From: Lactuca virosa
Lineage: Eukaryota; Streptophyta; Magnoliopsida; Asterales; Asteraceae
Assembly (NCBI GenBank): GCA_928212115.1
Contig: CAKMRJ010005523.1
Coordinates: 98,750,081 to 98,814,080, forward strand
DNA length: 64,000 nucleotides
Direction of reading: 5' to 3'
Shown here: positions 36,001-46,083 of the stretch, piece by piece
Numbering within the stretch: the first letter of the stretch is position 1
How the letters are laid out: each line of letters starts with the position of its first letter
Translations under genes and position numbers: made by a program
Notes under the pieces: model-generated
Databases searched by the model: none
Seen by the model: the letters and a program-made list of their open reading frames with translations, nothing else
What the model was told of the DNA's origin: nothing

Positions 36001-36201
36001 GAGAGACATCAGAACAACCTCTGATGTGGTCAAAGCTTTAACCAGAGGAGAATATTTCAAGCACTCAACGATGGGTAGCATGTAGCTGTCATACTTGAGA
36101 GGATCAAGATCCAAAATCAAGTTTTGATTAGGCTTGATAGTAAGAAGCGTCGACTGTGCATATTGATCTTGAACGGAAGGGGTTTCAGAAGAACCTTCCA
36201 T
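33029..36201 (-). pseudogene. Copia C accessory (env-like position) ORF, broken
   Basis: I do not know its function. The first block (36201-35272) is open for 309 residues from MEGSSETPSVQ and looks globular, with LPIVECLKYSPLVKALT, CSLLGFAQTDD, WNGLFTLLFTSF and GSIPEAMF; proteins like this recur in Asteraceae genomes in my memory. It ends at TGA 35272 within a Lys-rich run that continues in frame. Later pieces: a Pro/Ser/Glu-rich segment (35113-34853), helical heptad-like segments (34866-34438 and 34353-34057, probable coiled coils), an acidic E/K/R/A-rich helix (34053-33775) and a C-terminal part (33675-33029). Frameshifts separate them. The original protein was perhaps 1,000 residues. There is no clear signal peptide or membrane segment, so env-like refers to position only. 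Confidence 0.7.
33134..33325. repeat. Local duplication in the accessory ORF
   Basis: The block gaggaagaagcatgccttgc and following bases occur at 33134 and 33263, and ctatcatcagtttgagg at 33249 and 33308. These are overlapping short tandem duplications that add to the frame damage. Confidence 0.8.
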
Positions 36202-37911
36202 TGTTGAGAAGAAGATGAACAGTAGAGAGCTTTATTCGCTGAAATTCTTTGAGAGTTGTGGAAAGCGGTAATCAGAATTGAATCGCCAAAATCCCTTTAT
36301 ACGATTTGTTTGGAGAGATAAATATTGAATGACGGTTGCGTTTTAGTCTCTGAAACGTCGCCTGAAAAAGTGCGATTTGACAACTGTCACTTCTAAACGT
36401 GTCTCAGGCGGCGTAAAAGTAGGTGACATTTGAATTTTCATGCGCCCATTCGAAATCTTATCCATTCGATTTTGCCGTGTCATTGCACCTTTCGCAACTG
36501 AGTCTGTTATCATCATTTGCATTAAAACCAGTGAAGCTCATTCACATCATGTGATATAGACGAACTTTCGCAACAGTTTTATGAACATGAAAGTAATTGT
36601 GAGTACCACGAACCAGACTTTGGAAAAACATAAGGATTTTCGTGCTAGAGTGTGCCAAAGACAGAAAAAAAAGCAATACATATGAGTGGGATCTCAGTGA
36701 TGTGTTGTTCAAGACACGAAACAGTGGATCCCGGGCAAAGATCTCTTCCTTCGAAGTGAAGAGAGACTAAGAAGTGTCTGTATGGTTCACCGTTTAGTTA
36801 TGATCACTTGTTTATTAAGAAACAGTGAACGACATCTTTTAAAGGTTTTATTGGGTGGTTGTATCTCCAACGAAACTACGAAACTTGATATAAGTCCGAA
36901 AGTTCGAATGGAGTACTTGTTTGACCAGTGAAGTCAATTGAACAAGTAAGGTTTGGAATTATTTTAAGTGACATGGATTCGTATTGAAATCTAAAAAATA
37001 AAAATAAAAACTGGATCTATTGGGTAGAAATATCTTAGGTCTAGAACATCTCATTAAGATCTCGCAAAAGAAAAAGAGATTGCATGGTACAGACCACGAA
37101 AGTGGACTTTCGTTAATTCCTTGGTGAAGAGTCTCGAACATGTATATTGTTCACTGTCAATGCGTATAAGTGTGGCGGATGTTGGGTTTCACTTAATTCG
37201 TGGTTATATCGAATTGAAGATCATAAACACAAAAGTTGTGTAACCATAAACCGCATAGGTAATATCTGAGAGTCTCGAGGGTTACATTGGTGAATGAGAA
37301 AGTGATGGAGAAATATTGAAGGTGGTTTTAGAGAAATGGTGTACCTCTGCTAAGCGAAAGTGACCAAGCAGATAACTCTTTAATCAATGTGAGAATAGTA
37401 AGGTAGCTCATGGCTTATGTGAATTCACAGCCTAATTGGGAAGAAACGATTGGTATTATCGATTTATTAAGACTTCAACATAGAGTCTAGGAGGCTTCAG
37501 ACAACATGCAACAACATGCTTCTAGGGACATTTAGCTAGTTTATAGATAAACAAATGTATACCTGCCCCATCATTCGTGATTGAAAAGTAAAGATTTTTC
37601 CTTCAAATCAGCACAATTATCTAATATTTTTGATATTTTATAAAAGAAATATGAACAGTCAAAAATAAAATATTTTTGAATTTTGAGATTTTCTGAAAAA
37701 GAAATAAAAACAGAAATGAGTAAAATGTTTTTGTATTTTGATATTTTGAAATAAAAAGAAATATACAACGAACATAAGGATACATGAAGCTCCGAACCAC
37801 AAATGAATAGTAGACTGCGAACCATTGCGAGCGTTCGCACCCATTCACAGAACAAAAGATGACTGCGAACTACTGCGAGCGTTTGCACCAATTCGCAAGT
37901 CACTATAATTT
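36202..37911 (-). other. Copia C spacer between pol and accessory ORF
   Basis: No open frame of note. It includes two copies of a roughly 55-bp unit with ctgcgaac and tgcgagcgtt at 37795-37908, and A-rich DNA at 37620-37770. Confidence 0.6.
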
Positions 37912-39735
37912 CTACAAATGCGAAAGTACTTTCGGAACTGATTCAGCTTCTATCATTCCTAAGCCTTGAAGAATACGATTGAAGGTAGGTTCAGGTAAGG
38001 CTTTTGTGAAGATGTCGACCAACTGATAAGTGGAATGTACGAAATAAATCTCAACATTACCATCTTCCACGTGATCTTTGATGAAATGATACCTCAGTGC
38101 TATGTGTTTCGTCTTTGAGTGTTGCACTGGGTTATGACAAATGCGAATGGTGCTTTCAGAGTCACAATATAAGGGGATTCACTTCATGTTAATGCCGTAG
38201 TCACGAAGTTGGGTTTGAATCCAAATGACCTGTGAAGTGCATGAGGCAACATCTATGTATTCCGCTTCAGCAGTTGAGAGGGATACGCAAGTTTTCTTTT
38301 TAGATTGCCAACTCACGAGCTTGCCATCCAGAAATTGGCATCCTCCCGTTGTACTCTTTCTATGTAGGCCGCATCCTCCAAGATCAACATTCGAAAAGGC
38401 TTGCACAAAGAAACCAGACTTTGATGTGTACCATATTCCCAATGACGATGTTCGTTTTAGATACTGGAATATGTTTTTGACAGCGGTCATGTGAGGTTCT
38501 TGAGGATTCGCTTGAAACCTAGCACAATAACAAACGAAAAACATTATATCTAGTCGACTAGAAGTTAGATACATTAAAGAACCTATCATTTGACGATAGA
38601 GTGTCATGTCTGCAGCCGGTTTCTCTAGAGATGGAGTGAGTTTCGTTCTGAAAGCCATTGGAATCTTCACCTTTGAGTCTCCCACCATTCCAAACTTAGC
38701 AAGCAGTGTCTTCGTGTAAGCTTCCTGATTGATAAATATACCTTCCTGACTCTGTCTTATGTTCAAGCCAAGGAAAAAGTTAATTTGACCCATGAAGCTC
38801 ATCTCAAATTTCGTTTCCATTAACTTTCGAAATTCAACTGTTAAGCTGGGAATAGTTGATCTGAAGATAATATCATCAACATAAATTTGGACAATCATCA
38901 AATGGTCACCCTCTTTCTTGCGAAAGAAGGTTGGGTCAACCGAACCTTGTTTAAACTTAGCCTGTTTCAAGAAGAGTTTCGTACCAGGCTCTTGGCGCTT
39001 GCTTCAGACCATAGACTACTTTGTCCAGAATGTAGAAGTGGTTGGGATACTTTTTGTTTATAAACCCTAGTGGTTGTTCCACATACACTGTTTCTTCAAG
39101 TTCCCCGTTCAAGAATACACATTTGACATCCATCTGGTATACTTCAAAGTTTTTATGTGCTGCGAAAGCCAGAAAGATGCGAACAGATTCCAGCCTTGCA
39201 ACAGGTGTGAAGGTCTCTTCGTAGTCAATGCCCTCTTCCTGACAATACCCCTTGACAACAAGTCTCTCCTTGTTTCTGATCACATTACCCTCTTTGTCCA
39301 TTTTGTTACAAAACACCCATTTTAAACCTACAATAGAAGCATCCGGTGGAGTGGGAATCAATTTCCAAACCTTGTTACGTTCGAATTCATTGAGCTCCAC
39401 CTGCATTGCTTGTACCCAGTCCGAATGATCCAGGGCAATCTGAACATTTTTGGGTTCGACTTTGGAGATGAATGAATTAAACATGCAATATTCCACTTTA
39501 GAGAATAAAGCAGTTTGCTTCGCTTTCCGTTGAGATCTCGTAAGAACTCCTACAGATGATTCACCAATGACTTGAGTTTTCAGATGATCTCTGGTCCATT
39601 TGGTCAGTGGAAGGTAATGCGGGTCATAAGATGGATCCAATTCAACATTCACTGTGACATCCCCTAATTTCTCGGCTAGAAAAGATCGATTTATTTTATG
39701 GATCCAATTCAACATTTCCCGCTCCACTTCAAGTT
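37912..39735 (-). pseudogene. Copia C pol: reverse transcriptase and RNase H
   Basis: Ty1/copia RT. The minus strand reads DHSDWVQAMQVELNEF, LKWVFCNKMDKEG, the YVDD catalytic box intact at about 38872-38883, FLGLNIRQS, then RNase H with SLSTAEAEYI and the end ALPEPTFNRILQGLG, stop at 37912. Lesions: a frameshift near 38960 (within AWYETLLETG), TGA near 38177 where MK precedes IPLYCDS, and a 67-bp insertion at 39633-39699. The N-terminal gag, protease and integrase are absent. Confidence 0.9.
39631..39718. repeat. 19-bp duplication flanking a gypsy LTR tip
   Basis: atggatccaattcaacatt occurs at 39631-39649 and 39698-39716. The 48 bp between contain tgtgacatcccctaatttct and onward, matching the terminal bases of the D LTR at 40111. 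The insertion shifts the copia C frame. Confidence 0.85.
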
Positions 39736-39739
39736 CTTG

Positions 39740-40096
39740 CCATTACAATCTATATACCGAATAAGGCGAATTTAGGTCTTTATCCTTGTTAGACATTTCA
39801 ATTCCCTTATCACTCCGAAACGTTTACATGTTAGTTCTAATCTCGTAATCATACACTTAGAATCCTACACACATAAGGTTTCCAGATCCGGTCGGCAACA
39901 AACCATAGATCCGAACAATTAATGGCACATATGGCAATCATATATCATTTAGCACATAAAAGCATTTTAGGCACCTTTCCTAAAATAAACTAGTGCTCGT
40001 GTCTAAAATATGGTAGACACTCATCTCACAATCATCACTTAGCATTCTAAGTTCAAGTCTAGAAATTCTACAATTTCTTAGTTCGCTTAAACTAAT
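39740..40096 (-). other. D-type 5' leader fragment
   Basis: Non-coding sequence following the PBS in element orientation, ending abruptly at copia C pol. No gag follows. Confidence 0.7.
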
Positions 40097-40108
40097 GCTC
40101 TGATACCA
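40097..40108 (-). other. D primer binding site, tRNA-iMet
   Basis: Minus-strand TGGTATCAGAGC two bases from the LTR end (LTR starts at 40111 in plus reading). Confidence 0.88.
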
Positions 40109-40110
40109 AC

Positions 40111-42512
40111 TGTGACATCCCTTAATTTCTCGGCCAGAAAAGACCGATTTATTATATGCTTTTTAAAACAAAATCAGAGAAATCTTTTTAAAAGATGCTG
40201 CAGAATAGGTCCTCAAAACAAAACATGATAAAAGTTTATCAAAACCTTTCTATAAGAAATGTATAGTTTCATTTCATATCAAAACCTTGGGATGTCATGT
40301 TCCGATACAGATCAAAAGCATAAACAAGACATTATAAGCCTTTCAACAGTTATTTACAACTACTGGCCTATAATCCAAAAATCTCTCATCGTCCTCCGAC
40401 TATGCTCGGGGTCCACTACCTGTAATCATAAAAAGCTGAGTGGGTCAGGCTTGGGAGCCTGGTGAGCATATAGGGTTTTCAACCCACAATAATAATAACT
40501 TATTAAGTTCACCAATCAACAATAACCCTGATTACCCATTCCCGTTGTCCTCACTTTACGTCCCTAAACACCTAACACAAGGGACTTAGCCTAAGGAATA
40601 TCATCGGGTTGGACACTACTGCTAAGGGGACTCCTCAGCCATACATGTCCTAAAGGCAACCATGAGGGGGATTGGAGTACACCAATGAACATTTAGTTCA
40701 TCAACACCTACAAGTTGCGAACCTGCTAGTGTGCCACTTGACTGTCTAGAAAGGTCAGTGGTCGTCATCTATACTCCGTTAGACGACTTCACTAATAACA
40801 ACAAAAACAACACCGAGGCCTCTCATCATTTTAACACCCACCGACTATTTCGTCTACCCATGTTCTACCCAACATATTTGTAGATAAAATACATATACAG
40901 TTTAAAACTTGTATAAAACATCTATTCAACAGTCACCTTAAATAAACAATTAACATATTTACACATGATTCGATAATAATCGGGCAGCAATTCGTATCTA
41001 TGTGTAAAGTGAAAGTAACTACACACTCACATGATTCGATAATAATCAGGCAGCAATTCGTATCTATGTGTAAAGTGAAAGTAACTACACACTCACATGA
41101 TTCGATAATAATCGGGCAACAATTCGTTTCCTAAAACGTTCGTTTCTAATAAAACCGAGAATTTTATTGAGAAACCGGGCTCTGCAAAGGTTGGGCTTCG
41201 AAACCGAAAAGATAAATTTTCTGGGCTTCTCGGGCACTTCGTGGCATATTCCGGGGGTTATAATTGATACCGGGGCTTCGGGGGATGATAAAATGAAAGA
41301 AATATGGGTTTAGGGGCTAAAAGTGACAATTTTCCAAAGTATACTCGGGAGGTCTCGCACCCTCCTATTTATAGGGGCGAGCCTCCTGATCCAACGGCTG
41401 AGAAGGCTCCAGGTGGTGTAGATCTGAGGGCTCGCAGGAAGGGTTCGCACGTGGGCTCGCACGTGGCTGCGCATGCGAAAGGGGTTGCTGTCCTCTTGTG
41501 ATTGGACCGAGGTCTAGGTCCGAAGTAGGGGGGGTTCTGTGGCTTCATGCGAGGGTTCGGACACGTGATAGAGGGTACGTGTCGCCTTCTCACTGGACCA
41601 CTTCGGATCAGCTCAGCAGCTCGGATGACTCAGCACCATTTCGGACACGTGGCATGTTCTAAGCGAGGACACGTGGCCGAAGTCCACCTATGCGAAATTC
41701 CTCGGTTTTGGGGATTTTTCTCGTTTTTCACGCCAAAACTTCTAAAATTCATAACTTTTGCATACGAGCTCCGTTTTTGACGTTCTTTATATGCACGCGT
41801 AGGTAAAATTACGATCTACAACTTTCGTTTAGACATTGTCGACTGATTTTGAATTTAATTTTTATATTATTATTTTTAACAGACCGGGACAGGAAATCCG
41901 TTAAAAATTCATAACTTCTTCATCCGATGTCCGTTTTCGTCAGACTTTTTACCGTTGTGCTACTATTTAAGAGACCTTCGATTCTCGTTTAGGTTGTGTC
42001 GGGTAAAAATCACTCGATCTAAAATTCGAGTTTTTAGCTGTCTACTGCTAAGCTGAAACTTCGAAAAATCATAACTTCCTCATACGAAGTCAGATTTGGG
42101 CGTTCTTTTTATACCTACTCTCAGTTTAACGAACACTACAAGTTTCGTTTAGATCACTAAGGCTAAAAAGTAGTTTATCAAAAACTCACTTTTTACGACA
42201 TTCAGCACCGTGCCGGTTTTGTCGTGAAACTTCGACAGGTCATAACTTCTTCGTTTTAACTCGGATTTCGGCATTCTTTATATATCCATAATCCTTGTCA
42301 CGACCACTACAACTTTCTTAATACATATCGGCTTTATCTAATATTTATTTTCGACGCTCATTTTTATTCTTAATTAATTAACTCCTAGTAATTAAGCATA
42401 AAACACATAGAATTTACATAATTCCTTTTTCATTTCTTCAAAATGAGTTACAAAGGTTAACCTAGACTATCACCTCAATATTAATGCCTAAGCTAGAAAC
42501 ACAAGTGTTACA
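40111..42512 (-). repeat. D LTR (shared between two units)
   Basis: 2,402 bp, minus TGTAACACTTG to GGGATGTCACA. Minus-strand TATA box CTATAAATAG at 41365-41374. Related to the solo LTR at 51880-54510. A candidate leader-intron acceptor (minus ATGATTACAG before GTAGTGG) is at 40420, with donor-like GTGAGT in a 66-bp repeat at 41025-41030 and 41091-41096. Confidence 0.88.
40964..41127. repeat. 66-bp tandem repeat in the D LTR
   Basis: About two and a half copies with starts (catgattcgataataatc) at 40964, 41030 and 41096. Two of the copies carry the minus-strand GTGAGT donor-like site. Confidence 0.9.
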
Positions 42513-42527
42513 ATTCTCTCCCCCTTA
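42513..42527 (-). other. D polypurine tract
   Basis: Minus-strand CCTAAGGGGGAGAGAAT ends at the LTR start. Confidence 0.88.
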
Positions 42528-42547
42528 GGATGATTCCGTTACCGGAA

Positions 42548-45500
42548 TCACATATCACCAAACAACTGCGGGTAGCGACTCATCATGTCACTCTCCGTTT
42601 CCCAGGTGAGATTTGGCCCATTCGTATGTTTCCAGCGCACAAGCACTAAATCAACCATCTTGCGTCGCAACTTCATAGTCTTACGGTCAACGATTGCCTC
42701 TGGTTCTTCGATCAACCTCTTGTTTTCATCCAATCTTAACTCAGAAATCGGAATTATGTCGGGCACATCTCCCGTGAACTTCCTCAAATAACACACATGA
42801 AAGGTGTTATGAATACCCTCCAGTTCTTCCGGTAATTCTAGTTTGTAAGCTTGATTCCCGATCCTCCGAAGAACTTTAAATGGTCCAATAAACCTTGGAC
42901 TCAACTTTCCCCGTTTTCCAAATCTTATAAGTCCCTTCCACGACGAGACTTTAAGTAAAACCGAATCTCCGACTTCGAAGGATATCGGTTGTCTTTTCTT
43001 GTCAGCATAGCTCTTTTGTCGATCTTGAGCTGCTAACATCCTTTCCCTTATCACTTTCAACTTTTCAACAGTTTGATGGACTATCTCAGGTCCCATAAAC
43101 TGCTTTTCCCCAGCTTCCAGCCAACATGATGACGTTCGACACTTTTCCCCATACAAGGCGTGATAAGGTGCCATCTTGATGCTTGAGTGGAAACTATTAT
43201 TATAGGAAAATTCTACTAAAGGTAAGTGTTCATCCCAGTTACCTTGGAATTCTAGGGTACATGCTCTCAGCATATCCTCTAATGTTTGAATCGTTCGTTC
43301 GCTTTGACCATCGGTTTGCGGATGGTAAGCTGTACTCAAACACAACTTGGTACCCAATTCCTCTTGTAGTCTCCTCCAAAACCTTGAGGTAAAACGGCTG
43401 TCACGATCGGATACAATCGTTAACGGAACACCGTGTAGCCTCACAATTTCCTTCATGTAAGAATTCGCAAGTTTATCCATAGACCATTTCTCGTTAGCGG
43501 CTATGAAATGCGCACTCTTAGTGAAGCGATCAACGACCACCCAAATCATGTCGTGACCGTTCCTTGTTCTGGGCAGTTTAGTCACAAAATCCATGGTAAT
43601 GTCCTCCCATTTACCCATGGGTACAGGTAAAGGTTCTAAACTCCCATACGGTTTCTGATGTTGTGCCTTAACCCTAGCACAAGTTACACACTCGGCCACA
43701 TACTTAGCAACATCGAGCTTCATCGTCGACCACCAGTAATAGGGTTTTAGATCCCTGTACATTTTCGTACTGCCGGGATGAATCGAGTACACGGTCTTGT
43801 GAGCTTCTTCCATCAGAAGATCACTTACTCCTCCCGTCTTAAGTACCCAAATCCTATCTTTGAATACCTTCAATCCTTGACCGTTTGTATCAAACACCAA
43901 CGTTTTACCCAAACGTTCCTCCTTCCGGTCATTTTTCTCCAAAGCTTCCTCCTGAGCTTTCTTTATACTTTCCACAATTGTAGAGACAACTTCAATTCTC
44001 AACGCTCTTGGCCTTCTCTTTTCAAGATTTACCTTCCGACTGAGAGCATCAACAACAACATTTGCTTTACCAGGGTGGTAAAGTATCTCACAATCGTAGT
44101 CCTTGAGTAATTCCAGCCAGCGCCGTTGCCTCATGTTCAATTCCTTCTGATTAAAGATATATTGAAGACTCTTATGATCAGTGAAAAGTTTGCATTTAGT
44201 ACCATAAAGATAGTTCCTCCATATCTTTAAGGCGAATACTACCGTTGCCAACTCCAGATCATGAGTGGGGTATTTCTTTTCATGCTCTTTCAATTGCCTC
44301 GATGCATACGCTATCACTTTATCCCTTTGGGTCAGAACACATCCTAACCCAACTCCAGAGGCATGACTATAGACTGCGAAGTCATCAACTCCTTCAGGTA
44401 ACGAAAGAATCGGTGCTTCACACAATCTCTTCTTTAAGTTTTCAAAGGCTTCCTTATGCTTCTCATTCCAAGCATAAGTAGCTCCTTTGTGGGTCAAAGC
44501 TGTTAATGGAGTAGCGATCGAAGAAAAGCCTTGGATAAATCGGCGATAATATCCGGCTAATCCTAAAAAGCTTCGAATCTCCGTGGGACTTTTTGGTTGT
44601 TCCCACTTCATTACAGCTTCAATCTTTGCTGGGTCAACCATTATTCCTTCTTGGTTAACCACATGACCTAAAAATTGGACTTCTTGAATCCAAAATTCAC
44701 GTTTGGAGAACTTTGCATACAGCTTCTCCTCTTTCAGAACTTCTAGCACTTCACGCAGATGCTTTTCATGCTCCTGCTTGCTTTTCGAATAGATCAAGAT
44801 ATCGTCTATGAATACTATCACAGATTTATCAAGGTATGGTTTACAAACCCAGTTCATCAAATCCATGAAAGCTGCTGGGGCATTGGTCAGTCCGAACGAC
44901 ATAACCAAAAATTCATAGTGTCCATATCTTGTTCTAAACGCAGTCTTTTCAATATCCTGCTCCTTCACCTTTAGTTGATGGTATCCGGACCTAAGATCGA
45001 TCTTCGAGAAATAGCTTGAACTTTGCAACTGGTCGAATAGGTCATCGATCCTCGGCAACGGGTACTTGTTCTTTATCGTCGCTTTATTCAGCTCTCTGTA
45101 ATCGATGCACATTCTCATGCTCCCGTCTTTCTTCTTTACAAATAATATAGGGGCTCCCCAGGGTGATGAACTAGGTCGAATGAAACCTTTGTCCAATAAC
45201 TCCTGAAGTTGTGTCATAAGTTCTTTCATCTCGGTTGGTGCTAATCGATACGGTGATTTTGCTATCGGCGTCGTTCCTGGTAACAAGTCGATACGAAATT
45301 CTACTTGTCGATCAGGGGGCAATCCAGGAAGATCTTTGGGAAAGACTTCCGGATAATCACACACCACCGGAATATCCTGCACCTCCTTCTTTTCCTTCTG
45401 AGCATCGATCACGAACGCTAGATATGATGTACACCCCTTGGCCAAACACTTTCTGGCTTTCATTAGGGAAATGATTCCAGAATTTACTCTGCGTTTGTCT

Positions 45501-45823
45501 CCGTACACCATAAACGACTCTCTCCCTGGTGGGTTTACTTTTACTATCTTCTTTCTACACAATATTTCGGCATCATTGGTGCTAAGCCAATCCATTCCTA
45601 AAACTATGTCGAATCCATTTAACTCGATAGGCAATAATTCCTCGTGGAACATATTCCCATCTAAGTCAATGAGGATATTTTTCATACGATGGCTAACAGG
45701 TACAAACTTGCCACTAGCAATCTCGAATATTATAGCATTAATTAGTCTATCTACAGGCAAAGCTAGTTTTCTACCAAATTCATGCGAAATAAAGGAGTAA
45801 TTGGCTCCAGAATCAAACAAAAT
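42548..45823 (-). CDS. D pol polyprotein, open over 1,090 codons
   Basis: Protease, RT, RNase H and integrase in one frame with no stop, ending SRYPQLFGDM. Numbering from the first Met (45820): protease DSG at 3-5; RT about 200-380 with FIDD at 337-340; RNase H about 475-595; integrase finger H-H-C-C about 673-713; integrase core D743, D804, E840 (MDFVTKLPR, SDRDSRF, GQSERTIQ); C-terminal WKHTNGPNLTWETESDM. The frame continues upstream past the Met. One likely inactivating change is YSHAS at 484-488, where the family has YCDAS, so the first RNase H aspartate is histidine. FSKREFW replaces the usual Cys. It is separated from gag by a single TAA at 45824-45826. The best-preserved coding region in the window. 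Confidence 0.93.
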   Translation of the reverse strand: MLFDSGANYSFISHEFGRKLALPVDRLINAIIFEIASGKFVPVSHRMKNILIDLDGNMFHEELLPIELNGFDIVLGMDWLSTNDAEILCRKKIVKVNPPGRESFMVYGDKRRVNSGIISLMKARKCLAKGCTSYLAFVIDAQKEKKEVQDIPVVCDYPEVFPKDLPGLPPDRQVEFRIDLLPGTTPIAKSPYRLAPTEMKELMTQLQELLDKGFIRPSSSPWGAPILFVKKKDGSMRMCIDYRELNKATIKNKYPLPRIDDLFDQLQSSSYFSKIDLRSGYHQLKVKEQDIEKTAFRTRYGHYEFLVMSFGLTNAPAAFMDLMNWVCKPYLDKSVIVFIDDILIYSKSKQEHEKHLREVLEVLKEEKLYAKFSKREFWIQEVQFLGHVVNQEGIMVDPAKIEAVMKWEQPKSPTEIRSFLGLAGYYRRFIQGFSSIATPLTALTHKGATYAWNEKHKEAFENLKKRLCEAPILSLPEGVDDFAVYSHASGVGLGCVLTQRDKVIAYASRQLKEHEKKYPTHDLELATVVFALKIWRNYLYGTKCKLFTDHKSLQYIFNQKELNMRQRRWLELLKDYDCEILYHPGKANVVVDALSRKVNLEKRRPRALRIEVVSTIVESIKKAQEEALEKNDRKEERLGKTLVFDTNGQGLKVFKDRIWVLKTGGVSDLLMEEAHKTVYSIHPGSTKMYRDLKPYYWWSTMKLDVAKYVAECVTCARVKAQHQKPYGSLEPLPVPMGKWEDITMDFVTKLPRTRNGHDMIWVVVDRFTKSAHFIAANEKWSMDKLANSYMKEIVRLHGVPLTIVSDRDSRFTSRFWRRLQEELGTKLCLSTAYHPQTDGQSERTIQTLEDMLRACTLEFQGNWDEHLPLVEFSYNNSFHSSIKMAPYHALYGEKCRTSSCWLEAGEKQFMGPEIVHQTVEKLKVIRERMLAAQDRQKSYADKKRQPISFEVGDSVLLKVSSWKGLIRFGKRGKLSPRFIGPFKVLRRIGNQAYKLELPEELEGIHNTFHVCYLRKFTGDVPDIIPISELRLDENKRLIEEPEAIVDRKTMKLRRKMVDLVLVRWKHTNGPNLTWETESDMMSRYPQLFGDM

Positions 45824-46083
45824 TTAGGCAGGCAATTCATTTACGAGAAAGGTACCTGAAGCGACATCGGCTTCTTCTTTCGCAGCTTCAAGTGTCATCT
45901 GAAAGGCTCTCGCCTTCGGCTTTGGTGGCAGATTGGGTTTTGCTGCGTCCTTCTTCTTCGGGAAATCCCTCAAAATATGCCCTTCTTCATGGCACCCATG
46001 ACAGACGCTATTAGTGAAGGTGAAATTATTGGCATAATGCCTTGGCTTTCCACACTTGTAACAAGTGAGTTCCACGCGTACGC
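45824..46083 (-). pseudogene. D gag, C-terminal fragment with zinc knuckles
   Basis: About 85 codons in frame with pol: knuckles CYKCGKPRHYANNF (last Cys lost) and CHGCHEEGHILRDF (last Cys also replaced), then FQMTLEAAKEEADVASGTFLVNELPA and TAA at 45824-45826. No intron occurs at the SG/TFL position where G1 and F have one. The upstream end is truncated at the F LTR junction. Confidence 0.85.

Larger units (their letters stand above)
32611..39739 (-). mobile_element. Copia C: 5'-truncated copia with accessory ORF after pol
   Basis: Minus-strand element. Pol (39735-37912) is followed downstream by a 1.7-kb spacer, a long second coding region (36201-33029), a purine-rich stretch and a putative 3' LTR (32611-32910). 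Gag, integrase and the 5' LTR are missing; the element is cut near 39740 where gypsy D leader begins. RT and RNase H followed by a second ORF with coiled coils is the plan of Sireviruses, a known plant copia lineage with env-like ORFs. Confidence 0.75.
39740..46083 (-). mobile_element. D: Ty3/gypsy pol, LTR and a second leader in series
   Basis: Minus-strand order: gag end (46083-45827), pol (45823-42548), polypurine tract (42527-42513), LTR (42512-40111), then PBS (40108-40097) and 5' leader (40096-39740) of a further copy. The LTR is the 3' LTR of one unit and the 5' LTR of the next. Truncated at both ends. Confidence 0.88.

Noticed and set aside
35272..36201. A host gene of 309 residues
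   Set aside because: It sits between copia pol and LTR in the same orientation and its reading continues in frame past the stop; better explained as part of the element.
40964..41127. Possible CRISPR-like or centromeric satellite array
   Set aside because: Only about 2.5 direct copies without spacers, inside an LTR of a plant element.
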